Of a stretch of DNA of 64,000 nucleotides, positions 33,794 through 44,368 are shown piece after piece. Position numbers and translations under genes: made by a program. The notes below the pieces were generated by a model, which saw only the letters and a list, made by a program, of their open reading frames with translations, ran no database searches and had not been told where the DNA came from. The stretch's first letter is position 1. Every line of letters starts with the position of its first letter. Source of the DNA: DALYLB01 sp046154695 (GTDB lineage Bacteria; Acidobacteriota; Blastocatellia; RBC074); the NCBI GenBank assembly GCA_046154695.1, contig JBJXFI010000413.1, forward strand, positions 1 through 64,000. Reading direction: 5' to 3'.

Positions 33794-35179
33794 ATGCACG
33801 CAATGAAATCTGAGATTCAAAAGATCGGCTTCGTCAGCCTGGGCTGTCCGAAAAATCTGGTGGACAGCGAGGTGATGATGGGCCAGTTGAAGCAGCACGG
33901 GTATGAGCTGACGACGGATCGCGAGGCGGCGGACGTGATGGTCGTCAATACGTGCGGGTTCATCCAGTCGGCCAAGGAGGAGTCGATCAACACGATTCTG
34001 GAGATGGCCGATTTGAAGGAGACGGGCAATCTCAAGCGGCTGGTGGTCGCGGGATGCCTGGTCGAGCGATACCGGCAGGATCTGCTCAACCAGTTGCCGG
34101 AGGTCGACGCGGTGCTCGGCACGAGCGAGATCGAGAAGATCGTGGCCGCGGTCGATCCGTCGGCCGTTGCCGCGCGGGATGCCGCGTTCGTCGCCTCGAA
34201 CGCGTGGATGACGCGCGGCCTGCCGACCTACCTTTACGATGATGCCGCTCCGCGATTGCTGGCGACGCCGAAGCATTTCGCCTATATGAAGATCGCCGAG
34301 GGATGCGATCACACCTGCGCGTTCTGCGCGATCCCGCAGATGCGCGGGAAGTATCGCTCCCGCCACGCGGGCTCGCTGCTGCGCGAGGCGGAGCAGCTTT
34401 CCGCCCAGGGCGTGAAGGAACTCGTCCTGATCTCGCAGGACTCGACGCAATACGGTCTGGATCTCGGGATAAAGGACGGACTGGCCGATCTGCTGCGCTC
34501 GCTGTCGCGCGTCGATGGAATCGAGTGGATTCGGGTGATGTACACCTATCCCAACTCGCTCAGCGACGCGACGCTCGCGGCGATGGCCGAAGAGCCGAAG
34601 GTATGCAATTATCTCGACATGCCGCTTCAGCACGCGAGCGCCAATATGCTCAAGCGGATGCGGCGCGGCGGCAACCGGCAGTTGCTGGAAAAGCTGCTCG
34701 CGCGCGCCCGGCGGTTCGTGCCGGAGATCACCCTGCGGACGACTCTGATCGTCGGGTTTCCCGGCGAGACGGAGGCCGATTTCGACGAGCTGATGGGGTT
34801 CGTTCGCGATGTCGAGTTCGACCGCGTGGGCGTCTTCACCTATTCGGATGAAGAGGGGACGCACGGCTGCGAGCTCGACGGCAAGGTTCCGGCGGGCGTC
34901 ATGCGCGCGCGGCGCGCCAGGCTCATGCGCGAACAGGCCAGGATCTCCAAGCGCCGCAACAAGGCGCTCATCGGCCGGCGGTTTCGCGCCATGCTCGAAG
35001 GCGTCTCGCAGGAGTCCGACATGCTGCTGCAGGCGCGCATGGAATCCCAGGCGCCCGAGGTCGACGGCCACGTGCTGGTCAACGACGTGCCCGACGGATT
35101 TCATTCCGCGCCCGGCGACTTTATCGAGATCGAGATCGCCGAGGCCCACGAATACGACCTGGTCGCGCGCGTGATTTGA
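33794..35179 (+). CDS. rimO: Ribosomal protein uS12 methylthiotransferase
   Basis: This 461-residue enzyme adds a methylthio group to a conserved aspartate of ribosomal protein S12, using two 4Fe-4S clusters and SAM. The N-terminal MTTase domain has 'GFVSLGCPKNLVDSEVMMGQL' and 'VNTCGFIQSAKEESINTI'. The radical SAM cluster is C171-x3-C175-x2-C178 ('CDHTCAFCAIPQMRGKYRSR'). A TRAM domain closes the protein. These phrases separate RimO from the tRNA enzyme MiaB. Start is the ATG at 33794 or the one three codons later. It is the first gene of the run to pepA. Confidence 0.95.
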   Translation: MHAMKSEIQKIGFVSLGCPKNLVDSEVMMGQLKQHGYELTTDREAADVMVVNTCGFIQSAKEESINTILEMADLKETGNLKRLVVAGCLVERYRQDLLNQLPEVDAVLGTSEIEKIVAAVDPSAVAARDAAFVASNAWMTRGLPTYLYDDAAPRLLATPKHFAYMKIAEGCDHTCAFCAIPQMRGKYRSRHAGSLLREAEQLSAQGVKELVLISQDSTQYGLDLGIKDGLADLLRSLSRVDGIEWIRVMYTYPNSLSDATLAAMAEEPKVCNYLDMPLQHASANMLKRMRRGGNRQLLEKLLARARRFVPEITLRTTLIVGFPGETEADFDELMGFVRDVEFDRVGVFTYSDEEGTHGCELDGKVPAGVMRARRARLMREQARISKRRNKALIGRRFRAMLEGVSQESDMLLQARMESQAPEVDGHVLVNDVPDGFHSAPGDFIEIEIAEAHEYDLVARVI

Positions 35180-35203
35180 ACCGGCTCTCCCGCTCGGAAA
35201 ATA

Positions 35204-35758
35204 ATGTCTGAACATTCGCCTTTTGCCGATAAGCGAGGCCGGTCGCTCACTCTCAACGGCCCGCTCGACGCGCTGGCCGTATTTCTGGCCACGGGGTTCG
35301 GGGCCGGCTTCATGCCGTTCGGCCCGGGGACGTTCGGCTCGATGGTCGGGCTGCTGATCGCGTACGGGCTGATCGCGGCGTTCGGGCGGGATGTCGTGCT
35401 GCTGCAGAATTCGATTCTGGTGATCGGCGCGGTGCTGGCGGCGATCGGGATCTGGTCGGGCACGCGCGCGGAGCAGATCTTCGGCCGCAAGGATGCGGGG
35501 CAGGTCGTGATGGATGAGGTCTGCGGGCAGGTGATCACCTTCGCGTTTATCGGACCGTATCTGGCGCGGCTCGGCTCGCAGTGGCGATGGTGGATGATCG
35601 CGGGGTTCGTCCTCTTTCGGCTCTTCGATGTGTTCAAGCCGTATCCCATCGACCGGCTGCAGGATCTGGAGGGAGGGATCGGCGTGATGATGGACGATGT
35701 CGTGGCCGGGATCTATGCGGCGATGGTTCTGTCGTTCCTGTTGTGGCTCTTTGCGTAA
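35204..35758 (+). CDS. pgpA: Phosphatidylglycerophosphatase A
   Basis: This 184-residue membrane enzyme dephosphorylates phosphatidylglycerophosphate to phosphatidylglycerol. 'GFMPFGPGTFGSMVGLLIAYGL' and 'VMDEVCGQVITFAFI' are PgpA family signatures, followed by 'LFRLFDVFKPYPIDRLQDLEGGIGVMMDDVVAGIYA', whose Asp residues bind the catalytic metal. About four membrane segments are present. It sits with two other phospholipid genes, plsY and gpsA, in the same run. Confidence 0.93.
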   Translation: MSEHSPFADKRGRSLTLNGPLDALAVFLATGFGAGFMPFGPGTFGSMVGLLIAYGLIAAFGRDVVLLQNSILVIGAVLAAIGIWSGTRAEQIFGRKDAGQVVMDEVCGQVITFAFIGPYLARLGSQWRWWMIAGFVLFRLFDVFKPYPIDRLQDLEGGIGVMMDDVVAGIYAAMVLSFLLWLFA

Positions 35759-35788
35759 TTTTCCCTTTTCCTCGGAGCGCGAATCAAT

Positions 35789-37024
35789 ATGCTGAATGCG
35801 GAAATCATCGCGATCGGTTCGGAGATGCTGACGCCGTTTCGCGTGGACACCAATTCGCTGTGGCTGACGGAGCGGCTCAACTCGATGGGCATCGAGGTGA
35901 AGCTCAAAACGGTGGTGGGGGATGACGAGGCGCGGCTCGAAGAGATGGTTGGGGATGCCATGCGCCGGTCCGAGATCGTCATCTCGACGGGCGGGCTGGG
36001 GCCGACCGAGGACGACATCACGCGGAAGATCTTCGCGCGGGCGCTCAAGCGGCGGTTGATTCTGCGGGAGGAGATTCTGGAGAGCCTACGGGCGCGGTTC
36101 GCCCGGCGGGGCATGCCGATGCCGGAGATCAACGCGCGGCAGGCGCTGGTGATCGAGGGCGCCGAGGTTCTGGCGAACAACAACGGCTCCGCGCCGGGGA
36201 TGATGCTGACCGATGGCGAATGCACGGTGGTGATGCTGCCCGGGCCCCCGCGCGAGTTGAAGCCGATGTTCAACGATTCGGTGGCGCCGGCGCTGAAGGG
36301 ACGGGCCGGAGATCTTTACATCGTGCGGCGGAAACTGAGCATCTATGGGTTGACCGAATCGCGCACCGATGAGCTGGCCGCGCCCGTTTACACCAAGTAC
36401 CAGAATCCGTCGACGACGATCCTCTTCAAGGACGGGCAGATCGAGCTGCATTTGACGGCGCAGGCGCACAGCCAGGCCGAGGCCGCGCGGCTGAACGATG
36501 AACTCGCCGGGAAGCTCGAAGAGGCGCTCGGCGAGTACGTCTTCTCGCGGAGCGATCAGACGCTCGAAGAGGTGGTCGGGGAGCTGCTGCAGTGGCGCGG
36601 ATACACGGTTTCGACGGCGGAGAGCTGCACGGGAGGCCTGGTCGCCGGGCGGATCACGGAGGTTCCCGGAAGCTCCGCTTATTTTCCGGAAGGCGTGGTG
36701 ACCTATTCGAATGAGGCGAAGACCGCGCTGCTGGGCGTCCCGAAAGAGATGATCGAGGAGCATGGGGCGGTCAGCGAGCCGGTCGCCAGGGCCATGGCCG
36801 AGGGGATACGCCGCCGCGCGGGAACGACTTTCGGCCTCAGCGTGACGGGAATCGCGGGGCCGGGCGGGGGCACCGAGGAGAAGCCGGTCGGGCTGGTCTA
36901 TCTTGCGCTCGCGGACGACACCGAGACCGCCGCGCGGCGGCTCGTCTTTCCGGGCGACCGGCAGTTTATACGCATGCTCACGGTTAACGCGGCGCTGGAT
37001 CTGCTCCGTCGCCGGATCAAATAA
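35789..37024 (+). CDS. cinA: CinA-like protein with nicotinamide-nucleotide amidase domain
   Basis: The protein has 411 residues. The N-terminal MoCF-like domain has 'NAEIIAIGSEMLTPFRVDTNSLWLTERLNSMGIEV' and 'ISTGGLGPTEDDITRKIFA', tied to ADP-ribose pyrophosphatase activity in relatives. The C-terminal PncC domain ('YTVSTAESCTGGLVAGRITEVPGSSAYFPEGVVTYSNEAK' and 'GIAGPGGGTEEKPVGLVYLAL') deamidates NMN to nicotinic acid mononucleotide in NAD recycling. It is a complete two-domain protein. It lies 31 bases after pgpA and 14 bases before plsY. Confidence 0.93.
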   Translation: MLNAEIIAIGSEMLTPFRVDTNSLWLTERLNSMGIEVKLKTVVGDDEARLEEMVGDAMRRSEIVISTGGLGPTEDDITRKIFARALKRRLILREEILESLRARFARRGMPMPEINARQALVIEGAEVLANNNGSAPGMMLTDGECTVVMLPGPPRELKPMFNDSVAPALKGRAGDLYIVRRKLSIYGLTESRTDELAAPVYTKYQNPSTTILFKDGQIELHLTAQAHSQAEAARLNDELAGKLEEALGEYVFSRSDQTLEEVVGELLQWRGYTVSTAESCTGGLVAGRITEVPGSSAYFPEGVVTYSNEAKTALLGVPKEMIEEHGAVSEPVARAMAEGIRRRAGTTFGLSVTGIAGPGGGTEEKPVGLVYLALADDTETAARRLVFPGDRQFIRMLTVNAALDLLRRRIK

Positions 37025-37037
37025 CACGAGACACGCC

Positions 37038-37661
37038 ATGAACGCCCTTGCCCTGATCGCCGCCTATCTGCTCGGCTCGATTCCCTTCGGATTTCTGATC
37101 GTCCGGCTCAAGAGCGGCGCGGATGTGCGGGAAACCGGCAGCGGCGGAACCGGCGCGACCAACGTCACGCGGAAGGCGGGCAGAGCGGCGGGAATCGTCA
37201 CGCTGCTGCTCGACGCGGGGAAGGGATTCGCCGCCGTCTGGGTCGCGCGCCGGCTGACGGGAGAGGCGGGAACCTCGTGGGTTGTCGCCGGAGCGGCGGC
37301 GCTTGCAGTCGCGGGCCATTGTTTTCCCGTATGGCTGAAGTTCAAGGCCGGGAAGGGCGTGGCGACGGGGCTGGGCGTCTTTCTGGCGATCGTGCCCTGG
37401 GCGGTGCTGGCGGCCTTCGCGGTCTTCGCCGTCCTTTTCTGGCGCACCCGCTTCGTCTCGCTGGGATCGATCGCCGCCGCGGCCTTCATTCCGGCCTGGA
37501 CCTGGGGGATGCACACATGGGGGGAGGCGCTTCCCGATTTCGCCCCGATCATGGCCGCATTGTGCGCCTCGTCGGCGGTGATCATCGCCAAGCACGCGGA
37601 GAACATCAAACGGCTGCTCGCCGGGACTGAGAACCGGTTCGGCGCCTCAGCCATGCAATGA
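37038..37661 (+). CDS. plsY: Glycerol-3-phosphate acyltransferase PlsY
   Basis: This 207-residue membrane protein transfers the acyl group of acyl phosphate to glycerol 3-phosphate, the first step of phospholipid synthesis. It contains 'LLGSIPFGFLIVRLKSGADVRETGSGGTGATNVTRKAG' and 'FPVWLKFKAGKGVATGLGVFLAI', the three conserved cytoplasmic motifs of PlsY, and about five membrane segments. The ATG at 37038 lies 14 bases after the cinA stop. GpsA, encoded 10 bases downstream, makes its substrate. Confidence 0.95.
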   Translation: MNALALIAAYLLGSIPFGFLIVRLKSGADVRETGSGGTGATNVTRKAGRAAGIVTLLLDAGKGFAAVWVARRLTGEAGTSWVVAGAAALAVAGHCFPVWLKFKAGKGVATGLGVFLAIVPWAVLAAFAVFAVLFWRTRFVSLGSIAAAAFIPAWTWGMHTWGEALPDFAPIMAALCASSAVIIAKHAENIKRLLAGTENRFGASAMQ

Positions 37662-37670
37662 AGCCAGGCA

Positions 37671-38675
37671 ATGAAGAAGATCGCAATCATCGGAGCGGGC
37701 AGTTACGGCACGGCGCTGGCGCTCGTGGCGACGCGCGCCGGAAACGACATTCGATTGTGGGCGCACAGCGCGGAGGTCGCCGACGCGCTGCGCGGCCGGC
37801 GTGAAAACACCGTCTATCTGCCGGGATTTTCGCTGCCGTCGTCGATCGCCCCGACGAACGATCTGGCCGAGGCGCTCGACGAGGCCGAGATCGCGCTCAT
37901 CGTCGTGCCGTCGCACGTTTGCCGCGATGTCTTCACGCGGATGCTGCCCGCGGTGCGACCGCGAATGATCTTCGTCAGCGCGGCCAAGGGGATCGAGATC
38001 GAGAGCGGAATGCGCATGGAAGAGGTCGCGCGCGATGTGCTCCACGATCATTTCGAGCCCCGCTACGTCGCGCTGTCCGGCCCCAGCTTCGCCGCGGAGG
38101 TCGCCGCCGATCAGCCGACGGCGATCGTCGCCGCCTCCCATTCCCAGGACTGGGCCGCCGACGTTCAGCAGGCCCTCTCGACCAGCCGGTTTCGCGTCTA
38201 TACGAACAATGATGTGGTCGGCGTCGAGATCGGCGGCGCGGTGAAAAACGTGATGGCGATCGCGACGGGGGCGGTCGCCGGGCTCGGATTGGGCTACAAT
38301 AGCGCGGCCGCGCTCGTCACCCGGGGATTGGCGGAGATCACGCGGCTCGCGGTGCGCCTGGGCGGCCGCCCGGAAACTCTCGCCGGACTCGCCGGCATGG
38401 GAGACCTCGTCCTGACGTGCTTCGGAAATCTCTCCCGCAACCGGCGCGTCGGATACGAACTCGGACGCGGACGAAACCTGCAGGAGATCATCAGCGAGAT
38501 GCGCGAGGTGGCCGAAGGCGTCAAGACCGCCCGGGCCGCCTGTGAACTCGCCCGCGGACTCGGCGTCGAAATGCCCATCACCACCGGCGTCTATCGGATG
38601 CTCTATGAGGGAAAAAGCCCCCACGATCTCATGGTCGAATTGATGGAACGGCCGCTCAAGTCGGAGAGGATGTAG
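37671..38675 (+). CDS. gpsA: NAD(P)+-dependent glycerol-3-phosphate dehydrogenase
   Basis: This 334-residue cytoplasmic enzyme reduces dihydroxyacetone phosphate to sn-glycerol 3-phosphate for phospholipid synthesis. The NAD(P)-binding loop 'IIGAGSYGTALALVATRAGNDIRLWAH' is at the N-terminus. 'FVSAAKGIEIESG', 'ALSGPSFAAEVA', 'VKNVMAIATGAVAGLGLGYNSAAALVTRGLAEI' and 'GMGDLVLTCFGNLSRNRRVGYELG' are diagnostic of GpsA. It is adjacent to plsY, which consumes the product. Confidence 0.96.
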   Translation: MKKIAIIGAGSYGTALALVATRAGNDIRLWAHSAEVADALRGRRENTVYLPGFSLPSSIAPTNDLAEALDEAEIALIVVPSHVCRDVFTRMLPAVRPRMIFVSAAKGIEIESGMRMEEVARDVLHDHFEPRYVALSGPSFAAEVAADQPTAIVAASHSQDWAADVQQALSTSRFRVYTNNDVVGVEIGGAVKNVMAIATGAVAGLGLGYNSAAALVTRGLAEITRLAVRLGGRPETLAGLAGMGDLVLTCFGNLSRNRRVGYELGRGRNLQEIISEMREVAEGVKTARAACELARGLGVEMPITTGVYRMLYEGKSPHDLMVELMERPLKSERM

Positions 38676-38683
38676 CGTTTTCA

Positions 38684-39166
38684 ATGGCTGAAAAGACACA
38701 GGAACTGAAGATCATTACGACGAATCGCGACGCCTACCACAATTACCATATCCTTGAAACCCACGAGTCGGGCATTCAGTTGACGGGAACCGAAGTCAAA
38801 TCGGCGCGCGCCGGGCGCGTCAATCTGAAAGAGGCCTACGCCAGGATCGAGGGGGGAGAGGCCTGGCTGCTCAACGCGCACATCAGCCACTATTCGCACG
38901 GCAATCGCCAGAATCACGATCCCGTCCGCGAGCGCCGGCTGCTGCTGCATAAACGCGAGATCTTCCGGCTGCAATCCAAGATTCAGGAGAAGGGGCTGAC
39001 TCTCATTCCGACCAAGCTCTATTTCAAGGGCAATTTGATCAAGTGTGAGCTGGCGATCGCCAAGGGCAAGAAGTTATACGATAAACGGGAGTCCGAAACG
39101 CGCAAGACGCAGGAACGCGAAGCCCGCGCGGCGCTCAAGAGCAGATCCCGGGGAGAGGAGAGCTGA
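38684..39166 (+). CDS. smpB: SsrA-binding protein SmpB
   Basis: This 160-residue protein binds tmRNA and delivers it to stalled ribosomes for trans-translation. 'NRDAYHNYHILETHESGIQLTGTEVKSARAGRVNLKEAYARIEGGEAWLLNAHISHYSHGN' and 'RERRLLLHKREIF' are conserved SmpB blocks. A basic C-terminal tail ('KRESETRKTQEREARAALKSR') enters the ribosomal mRNA channel. It starts 9 bases after gpsA. The tmRNA gene itself is not in the window. Confidence 0.96.
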   Translation: MAEKTQELKIITTNRDAYHNYHILETHESGIQLTGTEVKSARAGRVNLKEAYARIEGGEAWLLNAHISHYSHGNRQNHDPVRERRLLLHKREIFRLQSKIQEKGLTLIPTKLYFKGNLIKCELAIAKGKKLYDKRESETRKTQEREARAALKSRSRGEES

Positions 39167-39337
39167 TCGTTGAGAGCTGATCGTTGAGAGTTGATAATTG
39201 AGAGTTGATAATTGATAGCGACAGAATCGCCGTGGCCATTGCGAAACCTCTCACTAACGCTCAACATCGAAAAGAACCCGGGACGCGAAATCAGAAATTC
39301 CGACCACTATCAACAATCAACAATCAACTATCAATTT
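39161..39337. repeat. Short-word tandem repeats in inverted halves between smpB and pepA
   Basis: The left half (39161-39217) is repeated AGCTGATCGTTGAG and AGTTGATAATTGAG words with a period near 13-15. The right half (39305-39337) is ACTATCAACAATCAACAATC and similar, the inverse of GATTGTTGAT. The halves are about 90 bases apart. No gene is present in the 187-bp gap. Confidence 0.65.
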
Positions 39338-39353
39338 AATCAGGGGTTTTGAG

Positions 39354-40829
39354 ATGGACGTGAGAGCGATTGCAGGAAGGTTCGATGAGATCGAGGGAGA
39401 CGCGCTGGTCGTCATGGTTTTTGAGGGAGAGGCGCCGGACGCGGGCGTCATCGGGGAGCTGAATCGGCAGACGCAGGGTGTGATTGCGTCGTTGATCGAA
39501 GCGGGCGAATTCACCGGCAAGTCGGGAGAGAGCGCCTATATCCACCATCCGGCCGGGCTGCGGGCGCGGCGGTTGCTGTTGTTGGGGGCGGGCAAGGAGG
39601 CGGAGTTTACATCCGAGACCCTGCGCCGGCTGGCGGGAACGGCGACGCGGACGCTGCGCGGGAAGAAGGCGCGCATCTTCGCGCTGCTCTGCCGCTGGTC
39701 GCTGCCCGCCGCCGAGAGCGCGCAGGCGGCGACGGAGGGCGCCGTGCTGGCGCTGTTCGATCCAGACAAGTATCACACGAGCGATAAGACCGAGAGCCAT
39801 CTGGAGACGATGGCGCTCGTCGTGGCCGAAGACGGACTGGAAGAGACGCGGCGCGGCAGCGAGCGGGGCCGGATCATCGCCGAGGCGGCCAACTTCGCTC
39901 GTGAGGTGATCAATGAGCCGAGCAATTTGATGACGCCGACCGAACTGGCGCGCAGGGCCGAAGAGACCGCGAAGACCTATGGGCTCGAACTCGATGTCAT
40001 CGAAGAGGCGCAGATGAAGGAACTCGGCATGGGGTCGCTGCTCGGCGTCGCGCAGGGAAGCGCGGAGCCCGCCAAGCTGATCGTCATGCGCTACACGCCG
40101 AAGGCCGAATCGAGCGAGACCGTCGCCATCATCGGCAAGGGCGTGACGTTCGACACGGGCGGCATCTCGATCAAGCCCGCGGATGGGATGGAGAAGATGA
40201 AATACGACATGGCCGGCGGGGCGACAACCATCGCGGCCATGCGCGCGATCGCCCAGCTCAGGCCCGCGGTCCATGTGCTGGGAATCGTTCCGGCGGTCGA
40301 GAACATGCCCGGCGGGCGGGCGCAGCGCCCGGGAGACGTCGTGCGCTCGATGTCGGGCAAGACGATCGAGGTCATCAACACCGATGCGGAGGGGCGCCTG
40401 ATCCTGTGCGACGCGATCAGCCATGCCCGCAATCTCGGCGCCACCCGGATCGTCGATCTCGCCACGCTGACCGGGGCGGTTTCGATCGCGCTCGGCGATG
40501 TCCATGTCGCCATCCTCGGCAACAATCAGCCGTGGATCGATGATGTCATCGCCGCCGGCAAGCGCGCCGGCGAGAAGCTTTGGCAGCTTCCCCTGACGCC
40601 CGAATACCGCGAGCAGATCAAAAGCGAGATCGCCGATATCAAGAATGTCGGGGGGCGAAAGGCCGGCACCATCACGGCGGCGTATTTCCTCCGCGAGTTC
40701 GTCGATGACGTCCCATGGGCGCATCTCGACATCGCCGGAACGGCGTGGAACGAGAACGGCAAGCCGCATTTCGCCGTCGGCCCCACGGGCGTCTGCGTGC
40801 GGACGCTGGTCGCGCTGGTTTGCGGGTAG
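39354..40829 (+). CDS. pepA: Leucyl aminopeptidase (M17)
   Basis: This 491-residue enzyme is a cytosolic zinc/manganese aminopeptidase that forms hexamers. The C-terminal catalytic domain has 'IGKGVTFDTGGISIKPADGMEKMKYDMAGGATTIAAMRAIA', which supplies the Lys and Asp ligands, and 'NTDAEGRLILCDAI' at residues 342-355, the M17 signature with D344 and E346. The N-terminal regulatory domain of about 160 residues is present. It ends the rimO-to-pepA gene run; a long hairpin follows the stop. Confidence 0.95.
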   Translation: MDVRAIAGRFDEIEGDALVVMVFEGEAPDAGVIGELNRQTQGVIASLIEAGEFTGKSGESAYIHHPAGLRARRLLLLGAGKEAEFTSETLRRLAGTATRTLRGKKARIFALLCRWSLPAAESAQAATEGAVLALFDPDKYHTSDKTESHLETMALVVAEDGLEETRRGSERGRIIAEAANFAREVINEPSNLMTPTELARRAEETAKTYGLELDVIEEAQMKELGMGSLLGVAQGSAEPAKLIVMRYTPKAESSETVAIIGKGVTFDTGGISIKPADGMEKMKYDMAGGATTIAAMRAIAQLRPAVHVLGIVPAVENMPGGRAQRPGDVVRSMSGKTIEVINTDAEGRLILCDAISHARNLGATRIVDLATLTGAVSIALGDVHVAILGNNQPWIDDVIAAGKRAGEKLWQLPLTPEYREQIKSEIADIKNVGGRKAGTITAAYFLREFVDDVPWAHLDIAGTAWNENGKPHFAVGPTGVCVRTLVALVCG

Positions 40830-40843
40830 TGTCGTAATTCCTT

Positions 40844-40927
40844 AAAAATCGTCCGCGAAGTTAAACGAAGAAACACGAAGGTTGAACCATTCCTTCGTGT
40901 TTCTTCGTTTAACTTCGTGGACGATTT

Positions 40928-40929
<2 letters not shown>
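40844..40929. terminator. Long hairpin between converging pepA and ligase genes
   Basis: AAAAATCGTCCGCGAAGTTA... is inverted to end ...CGTGGACGATTTT, giving a stem of about 37 bp. The arms are built of ACGAAG/AACACGAAGG words, the same vocabulary as the hairpin at 8363-8434. The right edge overlaps the ligase stop codon by two bases. Confidence 0.8.
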
Positions 40930-42181
<1,252 letters not shown>

Positions 42182-42241
42182 CAGCAGGATCAGAAGGGCG
42201 GCGTAAATAATCTTTTCGAGAATAGGGGCTCCTCAGAAACT

Positions 42242-42305
42242 GTTTGGAGTTCCGCCTTCAGGCGGTCGGTCTCGCGCCAACCGCCTGAAGGCGGAACTCC
42301 GAACG
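42242..42305. repeat. Inverted 'GTTTGGAGTTCCGCC' repeat, perfect copy
   Basis: GTTTGGAGTTCCGCCTTCAG... is inverted as ...CTGAAGGCGGAACTCCGAAC with a 16-base loop. It is among the cleanest members of the family and separates the ligase gene from the small membrane protein gene upstream. Confidence 0.85.
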
Positions 42306-42343
42306 GTCTTCATCATTTTTCCGGGCGCCGCAGGCCGCCCTCG

Positions 42344-42727
42344 TTATTGGGTCTTCCAGAGACTCTCGTATTCCGCGCGATACGCGCGATACCATCGCTC
42401 CAGCGCCGCCACCTGTCGGCGTTCCCGGCGCATCAGATATACGCCGTGCAGCCGGACCAGAAGAATGATCGGACAGACCGTAACGAGAATGGCTCCGACG
42501 AAGGGGGCCTGCCCCGCCAGCAGCATATATCCGAGCAGCGCGCCGAAGACCGGGAGCAGGATCGTTAAATCATGCAGAAAGCTGATCCAGATCGATCTCT
42601 TCCTCGGTTCGGCTTTGGGAACCGGAAGAATCAGCAGCGCGGACAGCGGCGGCGCGGAAACCAATTGACGATCATTCAGATGAACGGGCCGATTAACGGG
42701 CTGATGAACGGACGCTTCAGGGGTCAT
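42344..42727 (-). CDS. Small two-helix membrane protein of unknown function
   Basis: I do not recognise this 127-residue protein. After a polar N-terminus of about 45 residues it has two membrane segments ('DLTILLPVFGALLGYMLLAG' and 'FVGAILVTVCPIILLVRLHGVYL'). It ends in a basic and aromatic C-terminal helix ('RRERRQVAALERWYRAYRAEYESLWKTQ'). The ATG is preceded by TGAGGA. Its place between the ligase and TPR genes suggests a role in polysaccharide assembly, but nothing more can be said. Confidence 0.6.
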   Translation of the reverse strand: MTPEASVHQPVNRPVHLNDRQLVSAPPLSALLILPVPKAEPRKRSIWISFLHDLTILLPVFGALLGYMLLAGQAPFVGAILVTVCPIILLVRLHGVYLMRRERRQVAALERWYRAYRAEYESLWKTQ

Positions 42728-43027
42728 AACGAATCCTCATTGCATCGACAATTCTCGGCGCTCCTCTCCCTCTCCCGCAGGCCGATGGAGGGGCTCGCCG
42801 GTACGGCTCTCATGGTAATTCAACAATTGAGGAATCCAAGTTCACCACGGTGTTCTGGAATGATCATGACAATTTTCAGGGCAACAAGTCTTGACCAAGC
42901 AGATGAACTTTGAAGGTCTCTTCCCGCAACGATGCCGGAAATTTTACATCCTTCGCGTCGTCATGGGAATGGCATTAATGAAAGATGAGGGGAAGGCGGC
43001 TGTCGGGGCACGCGTCGGCCGGATGTG
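42728..43027. other. 300-bp gap with nothing recognised
   Basis: No gene, repeat family member or clear promoter is visible between the two minus-strand genes. Base composition is lower in G+C than in the neighbouring genes, as for ordinary intergenic DNA. The promoter of the small membrane protein gene presumably lies at its left side. Confidence 0.5.
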
Positions 43028-44368
43028 TCAGCGGCCTCCTGACGGGTCCAATTCCGTAAGTTTGAAGTCGTCGAACCATAGACGGCCATTGATGGTGCAA
43101 GGCGGGACGGGGCAGGGAAGGCGGACGATGCGAACCTTGAGGGCTTCGGTTGCGGCCTGCGTCGTCAGATCGAGCCGATACTCATGCCATACATTGTTAT
43201 AGTTCGGCAGTTGAGGCGTGGCGGCGCGCGGCCGTCCGGCGACGCCCACATCGAGCGCCGGGTCATAGAGCTCCACGAAGGGCGTGCTGAGCGCCTCCAT
43301 GTCCTCGGTGCGAACCCAGAAGCTCAATCGATAGGAGGTCGAGGGCCTGACCGGAACGAGCTGCGTCGCGATGGTGAATGCCATGTTCTCCCCAAGGTTG
43401 AAACCGGCCCGCAGGGCCTGTTTTCCGCCATGCGGGTCCTTTCGATCGAGCGAGAGTTTGAAAAGGCCGCCGGGAGTCAGCCGCCATGTGTAAAAAGGCG
43501 TGGTGGCGTTGAGAGAGATCTGGCGTTCGAAATCGCCGTTTGAGAGCAGCGAGCCCGCATCGGGCGCCGGCCGGTCGGGCGGATTGGCGCCGCTCCATAT
43601 CCGCCAGGCGGCGCTGAAGCGGCCGGCGTTGACCAGGGCCTCCGAGACGCGCTGAATATCGTCCGGAGTCGGGGCGGCCATGCCGCGCCACAGCTCCATG
43701 GCGTCCTCCACGCGTCCGCGCTCGATCATCAGGACGATCATTCGGGGTTTGAGCTCGTTCGCCGGATCGAGGGCCGCGATGATGGCCTTTCCGTTGCCGT
43801 TGAAGGCGTTCCAGGCATAATCGAAGACCAGCGGCAGCGCCGAGGGGCGATAGCCAAGGGCGAGCCGCATCTGCGCGAACGAGGCCGCGCGATCATCGGC
43901 GCGCAGCAGGTGATTACCGAACGCCCATCTCGGATCGAAGTGGCGCGGGGCGAGCTCGACCGCGCGCTCAAAGGCCTTGCGCGCGCCCGTCATATCGCCG
44001 TTGTTCTCCTCCGCGCGCCCGAGAGCCATCCAGCCGCGGTAATCGTCCGGGCTCATCCGCACGGCCCGCCGGAACTCCTCCAGCGCCGCGGCCAATCGCG
44101 CCTCCGCCTGTTCTTCAGCGGCGGCGCTCATGTAAACGCCGCCTCGCCGCCAATGGATCAGGGGATCGCCGGGGGAGTACCGGGCCGCCATGTCGGCGCC
44201 CTCGATGCGGTCCTCTGCCGACAGGTTCGGCGCCCGCTGCACGAACGTCATCACGCTCTCGCCGATCGCGGTGCGAACGACCGACCATCCCAGCATGCCG
44301 AGCCCCCCGGCAAGCAGCAACAGAAGCAGAAGCCGTATCGGAATGGGACCAAGTGGAATCGAGATCAT
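43028..44368 (-). CDS. Membrane-anchored TPR protein with carbohydrate-binding-like C-terminus
   Basis: From the ATG at 44368 the protein has 446 residues; 26 more codons are open upstream, but they come from a GCCGAGCC repeat. One membrane segment lies at residues 8-30 (IPIRLLLLLLLAGGLGMLGW). TPR-like helices fill about 45-260 ('YRGWMALGRAEENNGDMTGARKAFERAVELAP'). The C-terminal 160 residues ('LLSNGDFERQISLNATTPFYTWRL...WFDDFKL') resemble the jelly-roll CBM domains seen after TPRs in exopolysaccharide loci. It probably faces the periplasm and assists polymer assembly or length control. Confidence 0.75.
   Translation of the reverse strand: MISIPLGPIPIRLLLLLLLAGGLGMLGWSVVRTAIGESVMTFVQRAPNLSAEDRIEGADMAARYSPGDPLIHWRRGGVYMSAAAEEQAEARLAAALEEFRRAVRMSPDDYRGWMALGRAEENNGDMTGARKAFERAVELAPRHFDPRWAFGNHLLRADDRAASFAQMRLALGYRPSALPLVFDYAWNAFNGNGKAIIAALDPANELKPRMIVLMIERGRVEDAMELWRGMAAPTPDDIQRVSEALVNAGRFSAAWRIWSGANPPDRPAPDAGSLLSNGDFERQISLNATTPFYTWRLTPGGLFKLSLDRKDPHGGKQALRAGFNLGENMAFTIATQLVPVRPSTSYRLSFWVRTEDMEALSTPFVELYDPALDVGVAGRPRAATPQLPNYNNVWHEYRLDLTTQAATEALKVRIVRLPCPVPPCTINGRLWFDDFKLTELDPSGGR

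Noticed and set aside
39161..39337. Possible short CRISPR-like array between smpB and pepA
   Set aside because: The repeats are 7-15-base low-complexity words without unique spacers, and no cas genes are present.
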